A stretch of 64,000 nucleotides of DNA from Patiria pectinifera (lineage: Eukaryota > Echinodermata > Asteroidea > Valvatida > Asterinidae): assembly GCA_029964075.1 (NCBI GenBank), contig CM057144.1:8765281-8829280 (forward strand), in the 5' to 3' direction. Below the pieces are notes generated by a model that saw only the letters and a program-made list of their open reading frames with translations, was not told where the DNA came from and did not search any database. This document shows, in pieces, positions 12,074 through 23,397 of the stretch; positions within the stretch are counted from its first letter, which is position 1, and each line of letters starts with the position of its first letter. A program made the translations under genes and the position numbers.

Positions 12074-12524
12074 ACCCTCCGAGCAGCTTATCAAAAAAAA
12101 TTCCACCGTGGAACCACGTGGAGAATTGTATCACCACATGTGTTTATAGGTCAATAACCCTGGCATGCCTGCACATGCACAAGATATAGGTCATTCACAT
12201 GGCCAGGGATTGTTTACAACCTGTCTGGGCTCCTGGCGGCACGAGGGGTTGACACAAAGGGATCGGCGGCACTTAGGGCTTGGCCACTAAGATCTCCCAT
12301 TACTGCACAAAGGCATTGGGCGCCATCTTGGCTTCTGTCTTTCAACACTCCTTACTCCGGAGTGGCTAGGGTCTGGCCAATGGGAGTCTACAGGCTTGTG
12401 GTGTATAGTAGGGTGAGGATTACATGGAAGCTTGGCCTTATTGGCCCATTGAAAAAAGAAATACATGTATGCACATATTTGGAAAATGTGGAGAATGAAA
12501 TCACCACTTCGCTGCTCGGAGGGT
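12074..12524. mobile_element. 451-bp TIR element, ACCCTCCGAGCAGC ends
   Basis: Starts ACCCTCCGAGCAGC and ends with its exact inverse complement. Inside both ends the sequence tggagaatnnnatcaccac occurs in the same (direct) orientation, which is unusual for a simple TIR element. Flanked by ct/ta; a target duplication is unclear. Non-coding. Confidence 0.6.
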
Positions 12525-13150
12525 TAAGAATAAGAGTTAGACAACACAACATTGTTAGAGCTTACAATAAGTCTTGTGTGAATCATTATCCTGACACAAA
12601 GATTACAACATGTACGGCTTTTGCAGTTGGGGGGGGGGGCCAATGGCTCGCCAAGGGGGGCCCGGCCCCACCAGGCCCCCCCCCCTTTGGCGACGGGCCC
12701 TGTCAGCACCCCTACAATAGTCAGAGCATGCACCATAATCGAGGAGCCCATTGTGGGAAAAGGTGAGCAGGGTGGTCCAGCAGGTACTGGACAACCAAAC
12801 ACCATAATTTGGGAGAGGGGTTGTCCAAGTTGTTCCCTACCCGTTGGACCTATATTGTATAGACTGGCACCGAGATTGGTGGTGGTAGTGGGCTGCAATC
12901 TCTTGGGTAACATAACAAAAAAGTAGTTGTTGTTTTTGAACATGCTGCCTGCATTATATCTTCCATTGGAACACCCCGCAACAGTGCCCATGACATTCAA
13001 TGTTACCGCTATCGTGTAGTGACCAGGAAGGGACTTGTTCAGAGTACTGTCTGGTATTTAGGATTGAATAGCTTTAACTATCCATGAAAAAATTGTGTCA
13101 CAGGATGCTGGGCAGCAAAGTTATAAAGAGTTGAGACTCCACTTTTATTG
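12525..13150. other. Unrecognised stretch with a weak THAP-like peptide
   Basis: G- and C-runs at 12627-12690. On the minus strand near 12950-13000 a short frame reads MGTVAGCSNGRYN, vaguely like the start of a THAP zinc finger but lacking its first Cys. I do not call a gene. Confidence 0.25.
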
Positions 13151-13174
13151 ACAAATCCAACCAGGGTACCGACA

Positions 13175-13399
13175 CTAGAGATTCACAGGGGGATTTCCGA
13201 GAGTACATAGGACCTCTCCTAAATCACAAGCTGGGATAAGTTTAGGCTGAGAAGGACGCTTAGTAAACATACCCTTGAACAAACGATTTAGTGCAGGGTT
13301 GTTCAATACAGAAGAGCCATCCTGAAAAGTGTCAAGCACAACCATGATGGCTAACTTGTAATTTCTCATTTTTGTCAAGACTAGCCCTGTGTTAAACAC
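13175..13399 (-). pseudogene. DIRS-like tyrosine recombinase fragment
   Basis: The frame reads MRNYKLAIMVVLDTFQDG, then NPALNRLFKGMFTKRPSQP and IPACDLGEVLCTLGNPPVNL. This matches the N-terminal, core-binding part of DIRS/Ngaro recombinases, where a Y..AI..VLD helix is followed by RP...P.WDL..VL..L..PP. The catalytic domain (R...HxxR...Y) is not present downstream, so it is truncated. It sits 3' of the RNase H remnant at 14180-14280 on the same strand, the expected order for one decayed element. Confidence 0.65.
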
Positions 13400-14147
13400 A
13401 TTTCTAAAATTCTAAATGCCCTGTGATGCAATCTGAGGAATTTTTCTGGCCAATTTCCCCAACTTTTTGAATAAAATGTACTCATGTTTAGGGAGATGGG
13501 AGGTTGGTCATCATCAAAGTTGATATTTTACATCACAAACATCACATCAAAACTGTAGCTTGACTCTCTTTCGAGATTTGCCCGCTTTAGCTTGAGCCAT
13601 GATTTTGAGTCATCACTAAGAATCAGCTCAATTCGTAACTACCTGCGAGTGAGCATGTGCTTGTGTTTTGCACAGCTGTAGCTGTCAACTGCCGTATATG
13701 AAGCGACCTCGTGCGGCAGATCGTGCCAACATGACAGAATGTACAGTATTTTGCCATGGGTTGCAGAACCGGATTTTAGCTTCGCGGGGTTTCGATCAGC
13801 GGTGATTAGTCAGGCATACATTTTCCATTTTTTCTTCTTCCCTCTACCTTTCCCCTTCCTTCTCCATTCTTCATTTTCTATTTAGCCAACAGCACTATGA
13901 TTTTGCTGACAAAACTGACTAATGGGGGGAGTGTGACCCCCCCCCCCCCCCCTGTAACCATGCCCTTGCCTGTCACACCTCTAATAAAAATGTTGGAGTC
14001 GGCCGTCATACATGTCTTTTTTTGTGGACATTTTTTTTTGTGATCTCTCCAAAAAAACTGCAGCTTTCTCAAAAGGCCTGCTGTCTTGGATCTGATGGGT
14101 TGATGGACCAGCAACCTGATTGGGAATGCATCGTATTCAGCTGATTG

Positions 14148-14400
14148 CTAAGGCACTGATTGCCTACACTGGTGATTTAGGACAACTTTTGGGTGTAGTT
14201 GCCACTCCGTTGGAAGGATCTTCCCTCTGGACAGCACGTCTGCAGTTATATACCACTTACCCGGTAGTAGCATGCCAGAGAAATTACGTTGTGATCCATG
14301 AACCAGAGGAGTAGCTTTTAAGTCTGGAAGCACAACTGGGGGAGTGTGTTCACCCTTAGCAATTAATGAATGACATGCAAAACAAGACTTGAAAAAAAAA
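14148..14400 (-). pseudogene. DIRS-like RNase H end fragment
   Basis: ITADVLSRGKILPTEWQLHP matches the end of the DIRS RNase H domain, where an ADxLSR block is followed by PTEW.L.P. Sequence upstream and downstream is degenerate. Together with the recombinase piece at 13175-13399 it marks a second DIRS-like element, separate from the one at 6760-7860. Confidence 0.55.
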
Positions 14401-14589
14401 CACGGATTTTGAGATCCAGTGAGAGGAAAAGATGCAAAATAGCAGAGATTATGATAGAACGTAGTAGGAACTGTTGTGTAGCCCGGCCGGTCTGGCTGCA
14501 AGTATGTCTACATAATTGTAAAATTTGATATACATTTTATAAAATAGTTCTGCTTCCGGTTACCCGACTGACCCTATGGTGCGACCCGA

Positions 14590-14730
14590 ATCGGCAATTA
14601 AAAAAAACTTTCAAAAAATTGTGCAGATACCTATTACATAACAAACCTAATACAAAATAATTTTGAATTTAGCATGTTTGAAGCCAATCGGATGAATTAA
14701 AGTGTAAAACTAGAGCTAATGTGCTTCCCG
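14590..14730. repeat. Fragment of CRE-family repeat
   Basis: Matches phrases of the family (attgtgcagatacctattac, atgtttgaagccaatcggat) but lacks TGACGTCA and termini. The remaining sequence from 14401 to 15000 shows nothing else recognisable. Confidence 0.6.
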
Positions 14731-15009
14731 AAGCACGGATATCAGCCTAAATAGCGGCTTTAATAGTTAGTTTTAAATAGCGGCTTTAATAGTTCGTTAC
14801 TTATACACATCTGTTCCTTACTCTATATGGTCTGAACTGACTCGCGTGCACTGTCAAAAACACTTGGTCTAAACCATTAACTGACAACATTTGACATTAC
14901 ACCCGCTGAGAAAATACATGAAACATTGGTAATATCTCTGTAGATGAATCCGCCTTCAACATCAAAAATTAATCACAGCGATAGTGTTGTTTATTGGCCT
15001 TCGTATTTT

Positions 15010-15480
15010 TCAATACGCAGTGTAGTTATGCCAATAACAAAACCTGCCATACATGTATCTGTGTTTCACACATTGCACGTAATGTATGCTAACCATGCCA
15101 TACCTCAGTTTCCTCAAATACACGTTATGCATGCGAACTGCGGCCCCCCCCCCCCCCCAACCAAGCTGATATCAAAACTTGCCATATCTGTGTTTCAAGC
15201 AATTCACGTAGTGTATGCTAAGCAAGTTAATACAAAACTTACCATAACTCCAATTCCATGAATACCCGTAATGCATACAAACTGGCCCGGTACCAAGCTG
15301 ATAACAAAACTTGCCATATCTGTGTTTCCCGCAATGCACGTAGTGTATGCTAAGCAAGTTTATACAAAACTTGCCATAACTCCGTTTCCTCGAATACACG
15401 TAATGCATGCGAACTGGCCTCCTACAGTACTAGCCGATTAACAAAACCTGCCATATCTGTGTTTCTTCACTGCACATAGT
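15010..15480. repeat. About 135-bp tandem repeat, 3.3 copies
   Basis: The phrase aaaacytgccatatctgtg recurs at 15039 (diverged), 15174, 15306 and 15443, spacing 132-137 bp. Each unit is two related halves of about 66 bp (aaaacttgccata...tttcc...acgta/acgtaatgcatgcgaac), so it is a dimer-based array. A C-run at 15145-15158 interrupts one copy. Reading frames through it are repeat artefacts. Confidence 0.75.
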
Positions 15481-15599
15481 GTTAGACAATCAGCTGAAGA
15501 AATGACCCCTCCTGACCATTAGGTGACCAATGGCGAAATTCTGTGAACACTTTTGTGAGGCTTAATTGGTCCAAAGATTTAACTGACCAAGTTTTACAT

Positions 15600-17386
15600 T
15601 AAGGCCAAACAAAAAAAATGGTGTGTTTACGGTAACGGCCTGAAAAAAATCCAGGTAGGTAGGTAGGGAAATAATTTTATTTTGTAATTTTTTTTTTTCA
15701 TTTCAGTTCTGCATGCCCATGCGTGTTCTTTCGCAAAAAATTGTATAAAACCACTATTCAAGCATTGAAGATATTCAATCTATACATTTCAATCCAAATT
15801 AATTTGTATAATCATGGGGTTCTCACCAGGATTTTTTCAAACATGTGGGGGAAGATTTGCTGTGATTCAACAACCCGAAAATGTTTGAACTTTAGAAGCT
15901 CTCTGGTGCATTTTAGAGCAAATCTGGGGGTCTTTATCTTAAGATGTGTCCTTGAAATTCAGAGGAGATCTTGTAGGTTATTAATATTTTTGTAATTAAA
16001 AAAAAAATCAAAATTGTTAACTAAAAAAAATTAACATTTCACAACCTGTGTTTCATTGCTTCCTAACTAGAAAAGTATGCATTACATTTACATGTAAGTT
16101 TCAAATTAAGAAATTAAGGTGGAGAAAAAAAACAACTTTTGCTTCCGATTTCATGCCTTTCAAAATAGCGTCAGTAGGTCGAAAAATTATTTCGCCAATT
16201 TTTGGGGGTGCTGATTAATGGAGCATCATTCGTACTAATCATAGAGCAAGGAATCATGTTTATTTTGTGCCTGGATTATTTTCATTCAGCCACGTTTTAA
16301 AATTATCAAGACTGGCTATCAGAAGTGATTAAAACTTGCCTCACCTAATTAAAAATATATTTGAGGTCAGTGATTCCACTTTATACTTAACATACATCAC
16401 GCTGACACCACACCCACACTTCCGCCTGGCGCGCGCCGAACATCCATGCTGCGCCACCCACGTGGCCGAAATTCTTGCACTACTGCAGAAACACTCTACG
16501 ATGTTTCCCCACAAGTTCGAGCTTTGCAATCTCATCATTTTAATGGAAAACACATACACAGAAAGTAAAGATCACGTTCTGTGAATTAATTCGCAGAAAT
16601 TCTCTTTCTCCAGCGATGTTTGTTTGGTAATATTTTTACGATCCAACTTGGCACTACACATCATCATGTGTACGAGAAGTAGTGGACGGAGAAGCGGCAG
16701 TAGTCACTGGTTCGGTCCTTCATCATAGCATTGATTCCGTTAGCTGGGCGAAGGAACCAGTGTACCATGCTGTTAGCTAACTGCTGGTGGTCGACAGAAC
16801 ACGCCATTGTGTGCATTTGATCACATGCATCGGAAAAACAGGATTTTGGTCAAGATTTTGAAATAATGGCGTATATAACGATCAAATTGTGCATTTTAAT
16901 GACGTGTATGATAATTATATTGTGCGTATCAGGGCTTAAAAATGTGGATCATTTTTTTTTGGGCGTAACGCAGTATCGCGATGTACGACGTTGTCGGCAT
17001 TTTTTTGTCGGCGTATGCGGTGAATCGCAGTACGCACGTTTGTATGGGGAGAACCATGCCGTCCGTCGGCCAGCCAGTTTGTGCGACCCCGATTGTTTGT
17101 GCAAAAATACTGCCGTATCGTACTTCGTAGTTTGAGAGTTCAAGTTTTGAGATCGTCGCGATTTTCGCACGTTTAACACAGGTATGTTTGTGTCAAATCA
17201 TGGTCAGATTCAAGTGTGGAAAATATTTTTGTTCGTGGCAAATAATTAAAAGTACTTGAAATGTTTGAAATTTGTCAATTATCAACCTTCAAAATGGCAA
17301 TAAAAAGTTTGAGGTCGGCAATTTGGCCGAAAAAATTCCAGGTCGGTCGGGTTACCGTAAACACACCATTTTTTTTGTTCGGCCTA
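15600..17386. mobile_element. 1.8-kb TIR element, AGGCC ends
   Basis: Left end aaggccaaacaaaaaaaatg then gtgtgtttacggtaac. The right end carries the inverse (gttaccgtaaacacac, then ttgttcggcct). A CCAGGT/GGTCGG-type motif lies inside both ends. An internal stretch at about 16130-16190 recurs inverted at about 21005-21075, marking a relic of the same family there. The interior has no transposase that I recognise. Confidence 0.6.
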
Positions 17387-17624
17387 ATTGGGTCAAGACT
17401 GTGGGAGAAGAAGCATTTTGTAAATATTCATTAAATGACCACTACAGTCTACTGACCATTGGATGACCATTAGCCAGATTTTACGAACATGGCTAGGTAG
17501 GGCATGGGTCAAGGTTTAATTTGACCAAGTTTGTTTGAAATCGGCTGAATAGTTGAGGAGTTATGGCCATTTTTTCATTGGTCACATGACCGTTTGCCCG
17601 AAGAAAGAAATCTGACCATCACAG

Positions 17625-17654
17625 TATATCAGCGTGCTTCGCACGGTTGATATA
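17625..17654. repeat. Terminal-type hairpin
   Basis: tatatca and cgtgc pair with gcacg and tgatata around a ttc loop. It stands exactly where the preceding sequence gives way to CRE-family sequence, so it probably marks the 3' end of another, Helitron-like, element that spans 15490-17654 around the AGGCC TIR element. Confidence 0.5.
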
Positions 17655-19380
17655 ATTTTGTAAGCAGAATAAAATTGTAAATATTAAAAAAATCGTAAAA
17701 AATCTACCGATGACGTCATCGTGACGTTATCTACCCACCCACCAAGTTTCATGACAATTGGACATTCCCTTCTATGTGTTTTGAAAAATCGCATTTTTGA
17801 TGACGTCATAATGGCGTCACACAATTTTCACAAGTTTGTGAATGTACCTGTTACCTAACAAACATAATACAAAAAGAATTTTGAATTTAGCATATTGCGT
17901 TTATGAGATATGGCTTAAAGATCCAAAACTTCAAAAATCTATATAAAATCACATGACGTCATGATGACATGACCTCAATTTTTAACACATCCCGGTCAAC
18001 CTACATACTGAGTTTCAACCCAATGGGACTTACAATTCTTTAGATATAGGGTCTTAAAGTTTGCATGTTTAAGATGACGTCACGTGACCCATGATGACGT
18101 AATCGTAACGTCAATCTTGGGGACACAAGCTCACTATGGGGTAGTTATACATTGTAAGTTTCATCAGAATGCAAATTTGATTTAGGTCAAAAGTTGCGTG
18201 GTTAATAAACCGTGCACAAAGTCTATGGGATTTGGGTTAGAACAAAAAGAAAAGGGAAGAAAAACTAGAGGTCTATGCCTGTTCGATGAACAGGACATAT
18301 GCTTTTCTGCATTTCCTTTTTTTAAATATTTATATTCAAGAAATATATTTGAAAATGCATTAAAGCATTATAGAAGAAAATGTTAAAACATTATAAATTG
18401 ATAAAAAAAAACCTTTGATGACGTCATCATGAATTTATTTCAGATTTTGCATACTATTAACAGTATCTACCTACCCACCAGGTTTCAAGTCAATCGGACT
18501 AATCCTTATATGTGTTTTGAAAAATCGTATTTTTGATAATGTCATCGTGACGTCACACATTATTCAGAAAAAATTGTGCAGATACCTAATTAATAACAAA
18601 CTTAATACAAAAAGATTTTGAATTTAGCATGTTTGAAGCCAATCAGATGAATAAAAGAGTTGAATTTTGTAAGCAGAATAAAATTGTAAATATTTAAAAA
18701 ATTGTAGAAAATCTACCGATGATGTCATCGTGACGTCATTTGAGATTTTTTGTACTAGTACTATTATCTACCCACCCACCAAGTTTTACGACGATTGGAC
18801 ATTCCCTTATGTGTTTAAAAAAAAACAACATTTTTGATGATGTCATAATGACATCACATTATTTTCACAATTTTGTGAGAATGCCTGTTACCTAACAAAC
18901 ATAATACAAAAAGAATTTTGAATTTAGCATATTGCGTTCGTTAGATATGGCCCAAAGGTCCAAAACTTCACAAATCGATGTAAAATCACACGATGACGTC
19001 ATGATGACATCATTTCAATTTTCGTCTATAACACATCCCGGTCTACCTACATACTGAGTTTCAACTCATTCGGACTTACATTTCTCTAGATATAGGGTGT
19101 TAAAGTTTGCATATTGAAGATGACGTGACGTGACCCATGATGACGTCATCGTGATGTCACTCTTCGGTACACAATGGCACTATGGGGTCTTTACATGGGA
19201 CAAGTTTCATTAGAATACGAGTTTGTTTTAGGTCCAAAATGCCACGGGAACAAAACGTGTACAAAGTCTTTGGGATTTAGGATAGAACAAAAAGAAAGAA
19301 AAAGAAATAGGAACAAAAAATCGGAACAAAAACAATGCTTTTCCGCTTTGAAGGGGAAAAGCAAAAATCCTGTTTTTCTG
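17655..19380 (-). mobile_element. CRE-rich repeat block 2
   Basis: About two head-to-tail units of the family. A CTAG end with hairpin CCTGTTCGATGAACAGG is at 18266-18300. The far-end hairpin (tgcttttccgc paired with ggggaaaagc) is at 19334-19360. TGACGTCA pairs recur every 100-200 bp. Orientation as in the outer parts of the 28.8-51.1 kb block. Non-coding. Confidence 0.6.
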
Positions 19381-20210
19381 TCTTCACAAAACACCTCTCA
19401 ACAACCATTTTGCGTCAAAAATGCTTGTACTTATTTGTTTGCCTACTTACATTCACAAAGAAACCTCTGTTGTTACATGTTTTACCAAGTTTGCTTTGTG
19501 ATAACTAGTTCGTAATTCGATGTCACGGTGATGATATCAAAACACGTCCGCAATCTCAATGCAGCGATGACTGGTTCCTGCCGCGCCGCACAAGTGCCAA
19601 AGAAGAAGTGATGGAAATGTGGTAACCAGTCTATGCATGAATGGCCAGGGCGGTGCACTGGTTGCAGGTACGGTCAGATTAGACATCGCAAAAATGCCAA
19701 GACGTCCCCACCCCCACGCTTTGTCCTTGCCCCCCCCCCCCCCAGTTTGCCCCGAACACTTTATCTACAAGAAGATAAAATTATGCTTTTTCGCTGTTAA
19801 GATCCATAAAATTTGGGGCCAATGAAAGCATTAAAACATTGGTACTTGAGACAAAACACATGCATTTATACAGCTGTAGATAGTGTGCAGCCAACGTCTT
19901 TGTACATTTGTTATACATTTGTTGTACACCATTCTGCGGTTTCATACATTTACATTTACATTTCTTTCATTTTTCGGGATATAATAACATTAAATACATG
20001 TACTCAGAAATACACATGAACATTGTAGACAAAACATACACAGTATATTTAACCAGCTCCCGCTGGATTACCCTTAAGAAACATGGTTTTTGTTGAGGGG
20101 CTTTCCAACTGATTAAATATGACACACTATAAACAATGTTAATAAATTATAACTAAGTTAAACTTCGAATTAGGTTTTGCCCTTCACCGACGTTTAAACT
20201 GTATACTCAG
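19381..20210. other. Intron, nothing firm
   Basis: A C-run at 19730-19742 next to words shared with about 20520-20560 suggests pieces of a common transposon. No gene or termini resolved. Confidence 0.35.
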
Positions 20211-20220
20211 TGTGTTACCT

Positions 20221-20300
20221 CCCGAGTGAAAGTTGGAAAAAATCACTCGGGTGGGACTCGAACCCACGACCTCCTGCTTTCTAGTGCAGATGTCTTAAGT
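20221..20300 (-). repeat. tRNA-like SINE fragment
   Basis: On the minus strand: an anticodon-arm-like stretch, then a perfect T arm with B box GGTTCGAGTCC (20254-20264), then CCCGAGTGA pairing with TCACTCGGG farther on. The D arm and 5' acceptor strand are missing, so this is not a functional tRNA gene but a tRNA-derived repeat. Confidence 0.55.
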
Positions 20301-21368
20301 TAAACTTTAAAGAAATAAAACAAGTCCTTAAATGAATAAAACTATGAATAAAACAAAACACTGCATTGTGTTTTAAATTGCTATGCACACAGTCAATGAG
20401 TAAGCATAATAAAATTATTTGTTATAGAAAAAGACTGCACCTCTAAGTTGCTCTAGTGGCTTATTTCCAGACCATTGACAATGGTATACGCGCACGTACA
20501 CAGGCTTGAGATATTTTTTCTTGCCCCCCCCCCCAATTTTTTCTTGCCCCCAAAAATTTTAGAGTCTTGCGCCGCCACTGCATGGAGAAAGAACGTTTTT
20601 GCAAGTTAAGTTACAGAACCTGATCTCCCTTGTCTGTGTATGTATACTCCGTGTTCATGAATTTATTTTGAGGTCGTACTACTTGTATTTGGAGTGATAT
20701 GATGCAGCGTGTTTCCCCAAAATTGTCTCCAGTAAAAACGAGGTTCGTCGCCCGCCACACACAGTTCATCACGCAAGATTATACCACGCGATGTACGGAC
20801 AGTGTTGGCCAGTATCCCATCTTGACTAGCATTGTGCATATGGTGTGTACGACCTAAATTTTCCATTTTTATTCCAAGTATCGACCGTAAATACTTTAAC
20901 AAAAATTAACTTAAGCTTTAATCACTTTTTGTGGCCTTTTTTTTGTATAGCTTTCAGTGTGCACTGGAATACTTCAGGCTGAAATTCGCATATATCCAAT
21001 CAGCATAAAAAAAATTCCAACCTACCGACCCTATTTTTGAAAGGCATGTAATCGGAAGCAGAGGTTTTTTTGTTTTGTTTTTGGCCCAATTTATTTCGCT
21101 CACAACTTTCTGAACTTAAGCGCGCTATTAAAAAAAACAATTTAAAACTGTAAAAACATCTGCAAATGCAATTATTTTATATGTTACAGGACGTTTTTTC
21201 CAAAATAAATTTGGAAAAGAAACTGAACTTTTGAAAAAGTATGTAGGTACCAACTTTAACATTACATGACCGTTTGTGTGGTATCAGGAAAATCTAAGCA
21301 CAATCCTAGGCTACTAAAACAGAAAGATTGTTTTTACAGGGCTGCATATCACAATTGTTTTTAGTTAC
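20301..21368. other. Intron with TIR-element relic
   Basis: About 21000-21080 matches, inverted, the interior of the AGGCC-ended element at 16130-16190. A 79-codon minus-strand frame at 20663-20902 is unrecognised and has no supporting features. Nothing else seen. Confidence 0.4.
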
Positions 21369-21467
21369 CATTCTCTATGGTACCACAGCGAGGGTCTACC
21401 TTCCGGCATTGTTTCTTAGGAATTTTCTGGTAGGGAGCAAACTCCACCACTGCAGGATATTCAGTAC
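21369..21467 (-). CDS. UPF3: UPF3 exon: end of RRM-like domain
   Basis: Thirty-two full codons with split Gly and Asp codons at the borders. TEYPAVVEFAPYQKIPKK is the hallmark of the last strand of the UPF3 domain (human EYPAIVEFAPFQK), followed by a basic stretch and GTIEN, matching the GTID of the human protein. Two additional Cys residues in the basic linker (QCRK and RCGT) are unusual but not disruptive. Acceptor ttttccag, donor gtaact. Confidence 0.95.
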
Positions 21468-22599
21468 CTGGAAAAGAACATAAAGCATAACATTAGCTTA
21501 ACAACAAAAAACATTTTGGATAATTGATAATGTTGTTACATACAGGCCGTCCCCACCCGCCAAGCGCGCTGTGCAGCCAAACGATACATGGCGCTATCGA
21601 CGACACGAACCAAATTCAGTCTTGGCGATTCGGGTGGGCCTCCCCAGAAAATTCCTCGCATGCCTCAAGCGCGGCATTAGTATGAATAATAGAGCATGCG
21701 CATAGAAGCAAAACCCTCACTGTGTAGTACTGGTGTCTGGAGATGTTTATTCAGTGCCGAATGGTCGTTGGACAAGTTATTTGTGCCGGTAAATTTCACT
21801 ACATTTCGCACGGAGCCGGCCGGTCTGGCGCTGAGTCTGACTGCCGGGCCTTGCCGCAGAGTGTGGGCGATAATGAACTCAGGCCGTTGATGGGGTCGGG
21901 GACAGGCCAGCATTTTTGCTGCGAACACGGCGACTACAGCAAGCTCACAAAATGGTTGACAGTGTTGAATTTGTAATATTGAGCGGGCCGCAGTGCATAA
22001 GTATTAAACCTTTAGGTGTGCCAAACCCCAGCGTACAACCAACTCAGACCGAATCAAGTACATTGTAGATATTTTAATTGCTTGCAAATTGCTGGAACAT
22101 CGACGTGATGAGATTGAGAAAAAAGCTCTTGGCTGATGTTTCAGTAGTTTAGGCTTATTTATTCTTTGATTGGGAATTAATTTTACAAATGGTTTATCCA
22201 TAAATTTCCACTAGCTTCCCAATATGCTGACTTCTTATTTTTCAATACACCACACAAACTACACTACGTGTACTAACACCTCAAGGTGATACGTCAACAT
22301 TATGCACAGCCCACGCTATATTATTCATGGCCGGGAGTGTGCACGCGTGAGGTATGCTCAGAATATTCCAGGGAGGCCTGCCTGAATTGACAAGACTGGA
22401 TTTGGTTCGTCTCGTTGATAGCGTCCTCTACCGTTGATGTCGTTCGGCTGCATTATAGCGTGCTAGCTAGGCGCAGGCGACCTGTTATTAAACGACCATT
22501 ATCCAAATCCAGCCTTGGACCAAGACTAGAACAATATTAGCTTTGGGTCTTGGTCTGTGCGTACTTTGAAGTCAATCTGAGTGCATTTCATGACAATTT
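21468..22599. other. Intron, nothing recognised
   Basis: Overlapping short frames on both strands at 21677-21976 reflect high local GC, not a gene that I can identify. Confidence 0.4.
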
Positions 22600-22706
22600 T
22601 TGCAATTAGAACAAAATATTAATATTTCAAAAATTGTTAAAAAAATCAGTTGATGACGTCATCGTGACGTCACTTATCAAGGTACCTACCCACCAAGGTT
22701 TGTAAC
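22600..22706. repeat. CRE-family fragment
   Basis: About 100 bp with a TGACGTCATCGTGACGTCAC pair and the cctacccaccaagg phrase. It is cut off by the LTR that follows. Confidence 0.7.
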
Positions 22707-22909
22707 TGTTACGATAATAGCACCCTCTTGTGTTACACTTAGTAAGTCCATACACGAGGTCACTAGAGCTAGACTGAGAATGGAACATGACCCTAACTTC
22801 TTAGACGAAAGTATCTAAAGAACTGTCTCTGTGTCATTTGTGTCATTCAATTATATCATTAATTGATCTCAGACTTAAAGTACTCTCCAAGAGAATACTG
22901 AACGAAACA
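22707..22909 (+). mobile_element. Ty3/Gypsy-type 5' LTR (solo, with PBS)
   Basis: A 203-bp segment starting TGTTACG and ending GAAACA, so with TG...CA ends, followed immediately by a primer-binding site. It interrupts a CRE-family repeat. The internal region is gone after about 150 bp, and no 3' LTR was found. Not the same family as the element at 55-61.6 kb, whose LTR differs. Confidence 0.6.
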
Positions 22910-22927
22910 TGGTGTCAGAAGCGTAAG
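22910..22927 (+). promoter_or_regulatory. Primer-binding site of LTR element
   Basis: TGGTGTCAGAAGCG directly abuts the LTR end. TGGTGTCAGAAG is a common PBS in Gypsy-type elements, complementary to a tRNA 3' end. Confidence 0.6.
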
Positions 22928-23397
22928 CGAATTCAACATTCGGGAAGCTGTCTACGTGTCGTCGATGACCTGACCCCGCGACCGCACTCTCCATATGGAA
23001 TTACAGACGCATGGCGGATGTACTGTGTACAACTTATCGTTGAATGAACTGACTGTGCACTATCATTGGGAATTTGTACTTAGCTGTATCGGGAATTGGT
23101 GGTACTACTACTATAAGTACCAGGTAATGCTGGGTCTCTGCCTTTAGCGAACTGGTAATATTTCATTTCTCTAAGGGAAATGAAATGACGAAAGGGTCTC
23201 CACATTTTTGCACCCGATTTTGGCATTTGTAAATGTTGTTCCAAATAAGTGGACGTAGAGACTCTTGGAGCTCTTTGTGCTGCAAGAGCACATATCGATG
23301 AATAGGCTTTCATGAAATCTTTGGTAGATACTTCCTTTTGTTTTCTTCTATAAATGACAGGAATGTCCGTTGGAAGAGTCGCCTGATGAGGACGATG

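Noticed and set aside
12524-13000. THAP-domain/P-element-like gene
   Set aside because: Only about 13 residues look THAP-like, the first metal-binding Cys is absent, and the rest is low-complexity.
15010-15480. CRISPR-like array
   Set aside because: Regularly spaced but with similar, not unique, spacers; in a eukaryotic intron; an ordinary tandem repeat explains it.
3331-19380. CRE blocks as genuine promoter clusters
   Set aside because: The TGACGTCA sites come with the repeat family wherever it occurs; nothing ties them to a transcription start here.
20221-20300. Functional tRNA gene
   Set aside because: Only the 3' half with a B box is present; no D arm or complete acceptor stem.
20663-20902. 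79-codon minus-strand frame
   Set aside because: No recognised family; no supporting context.
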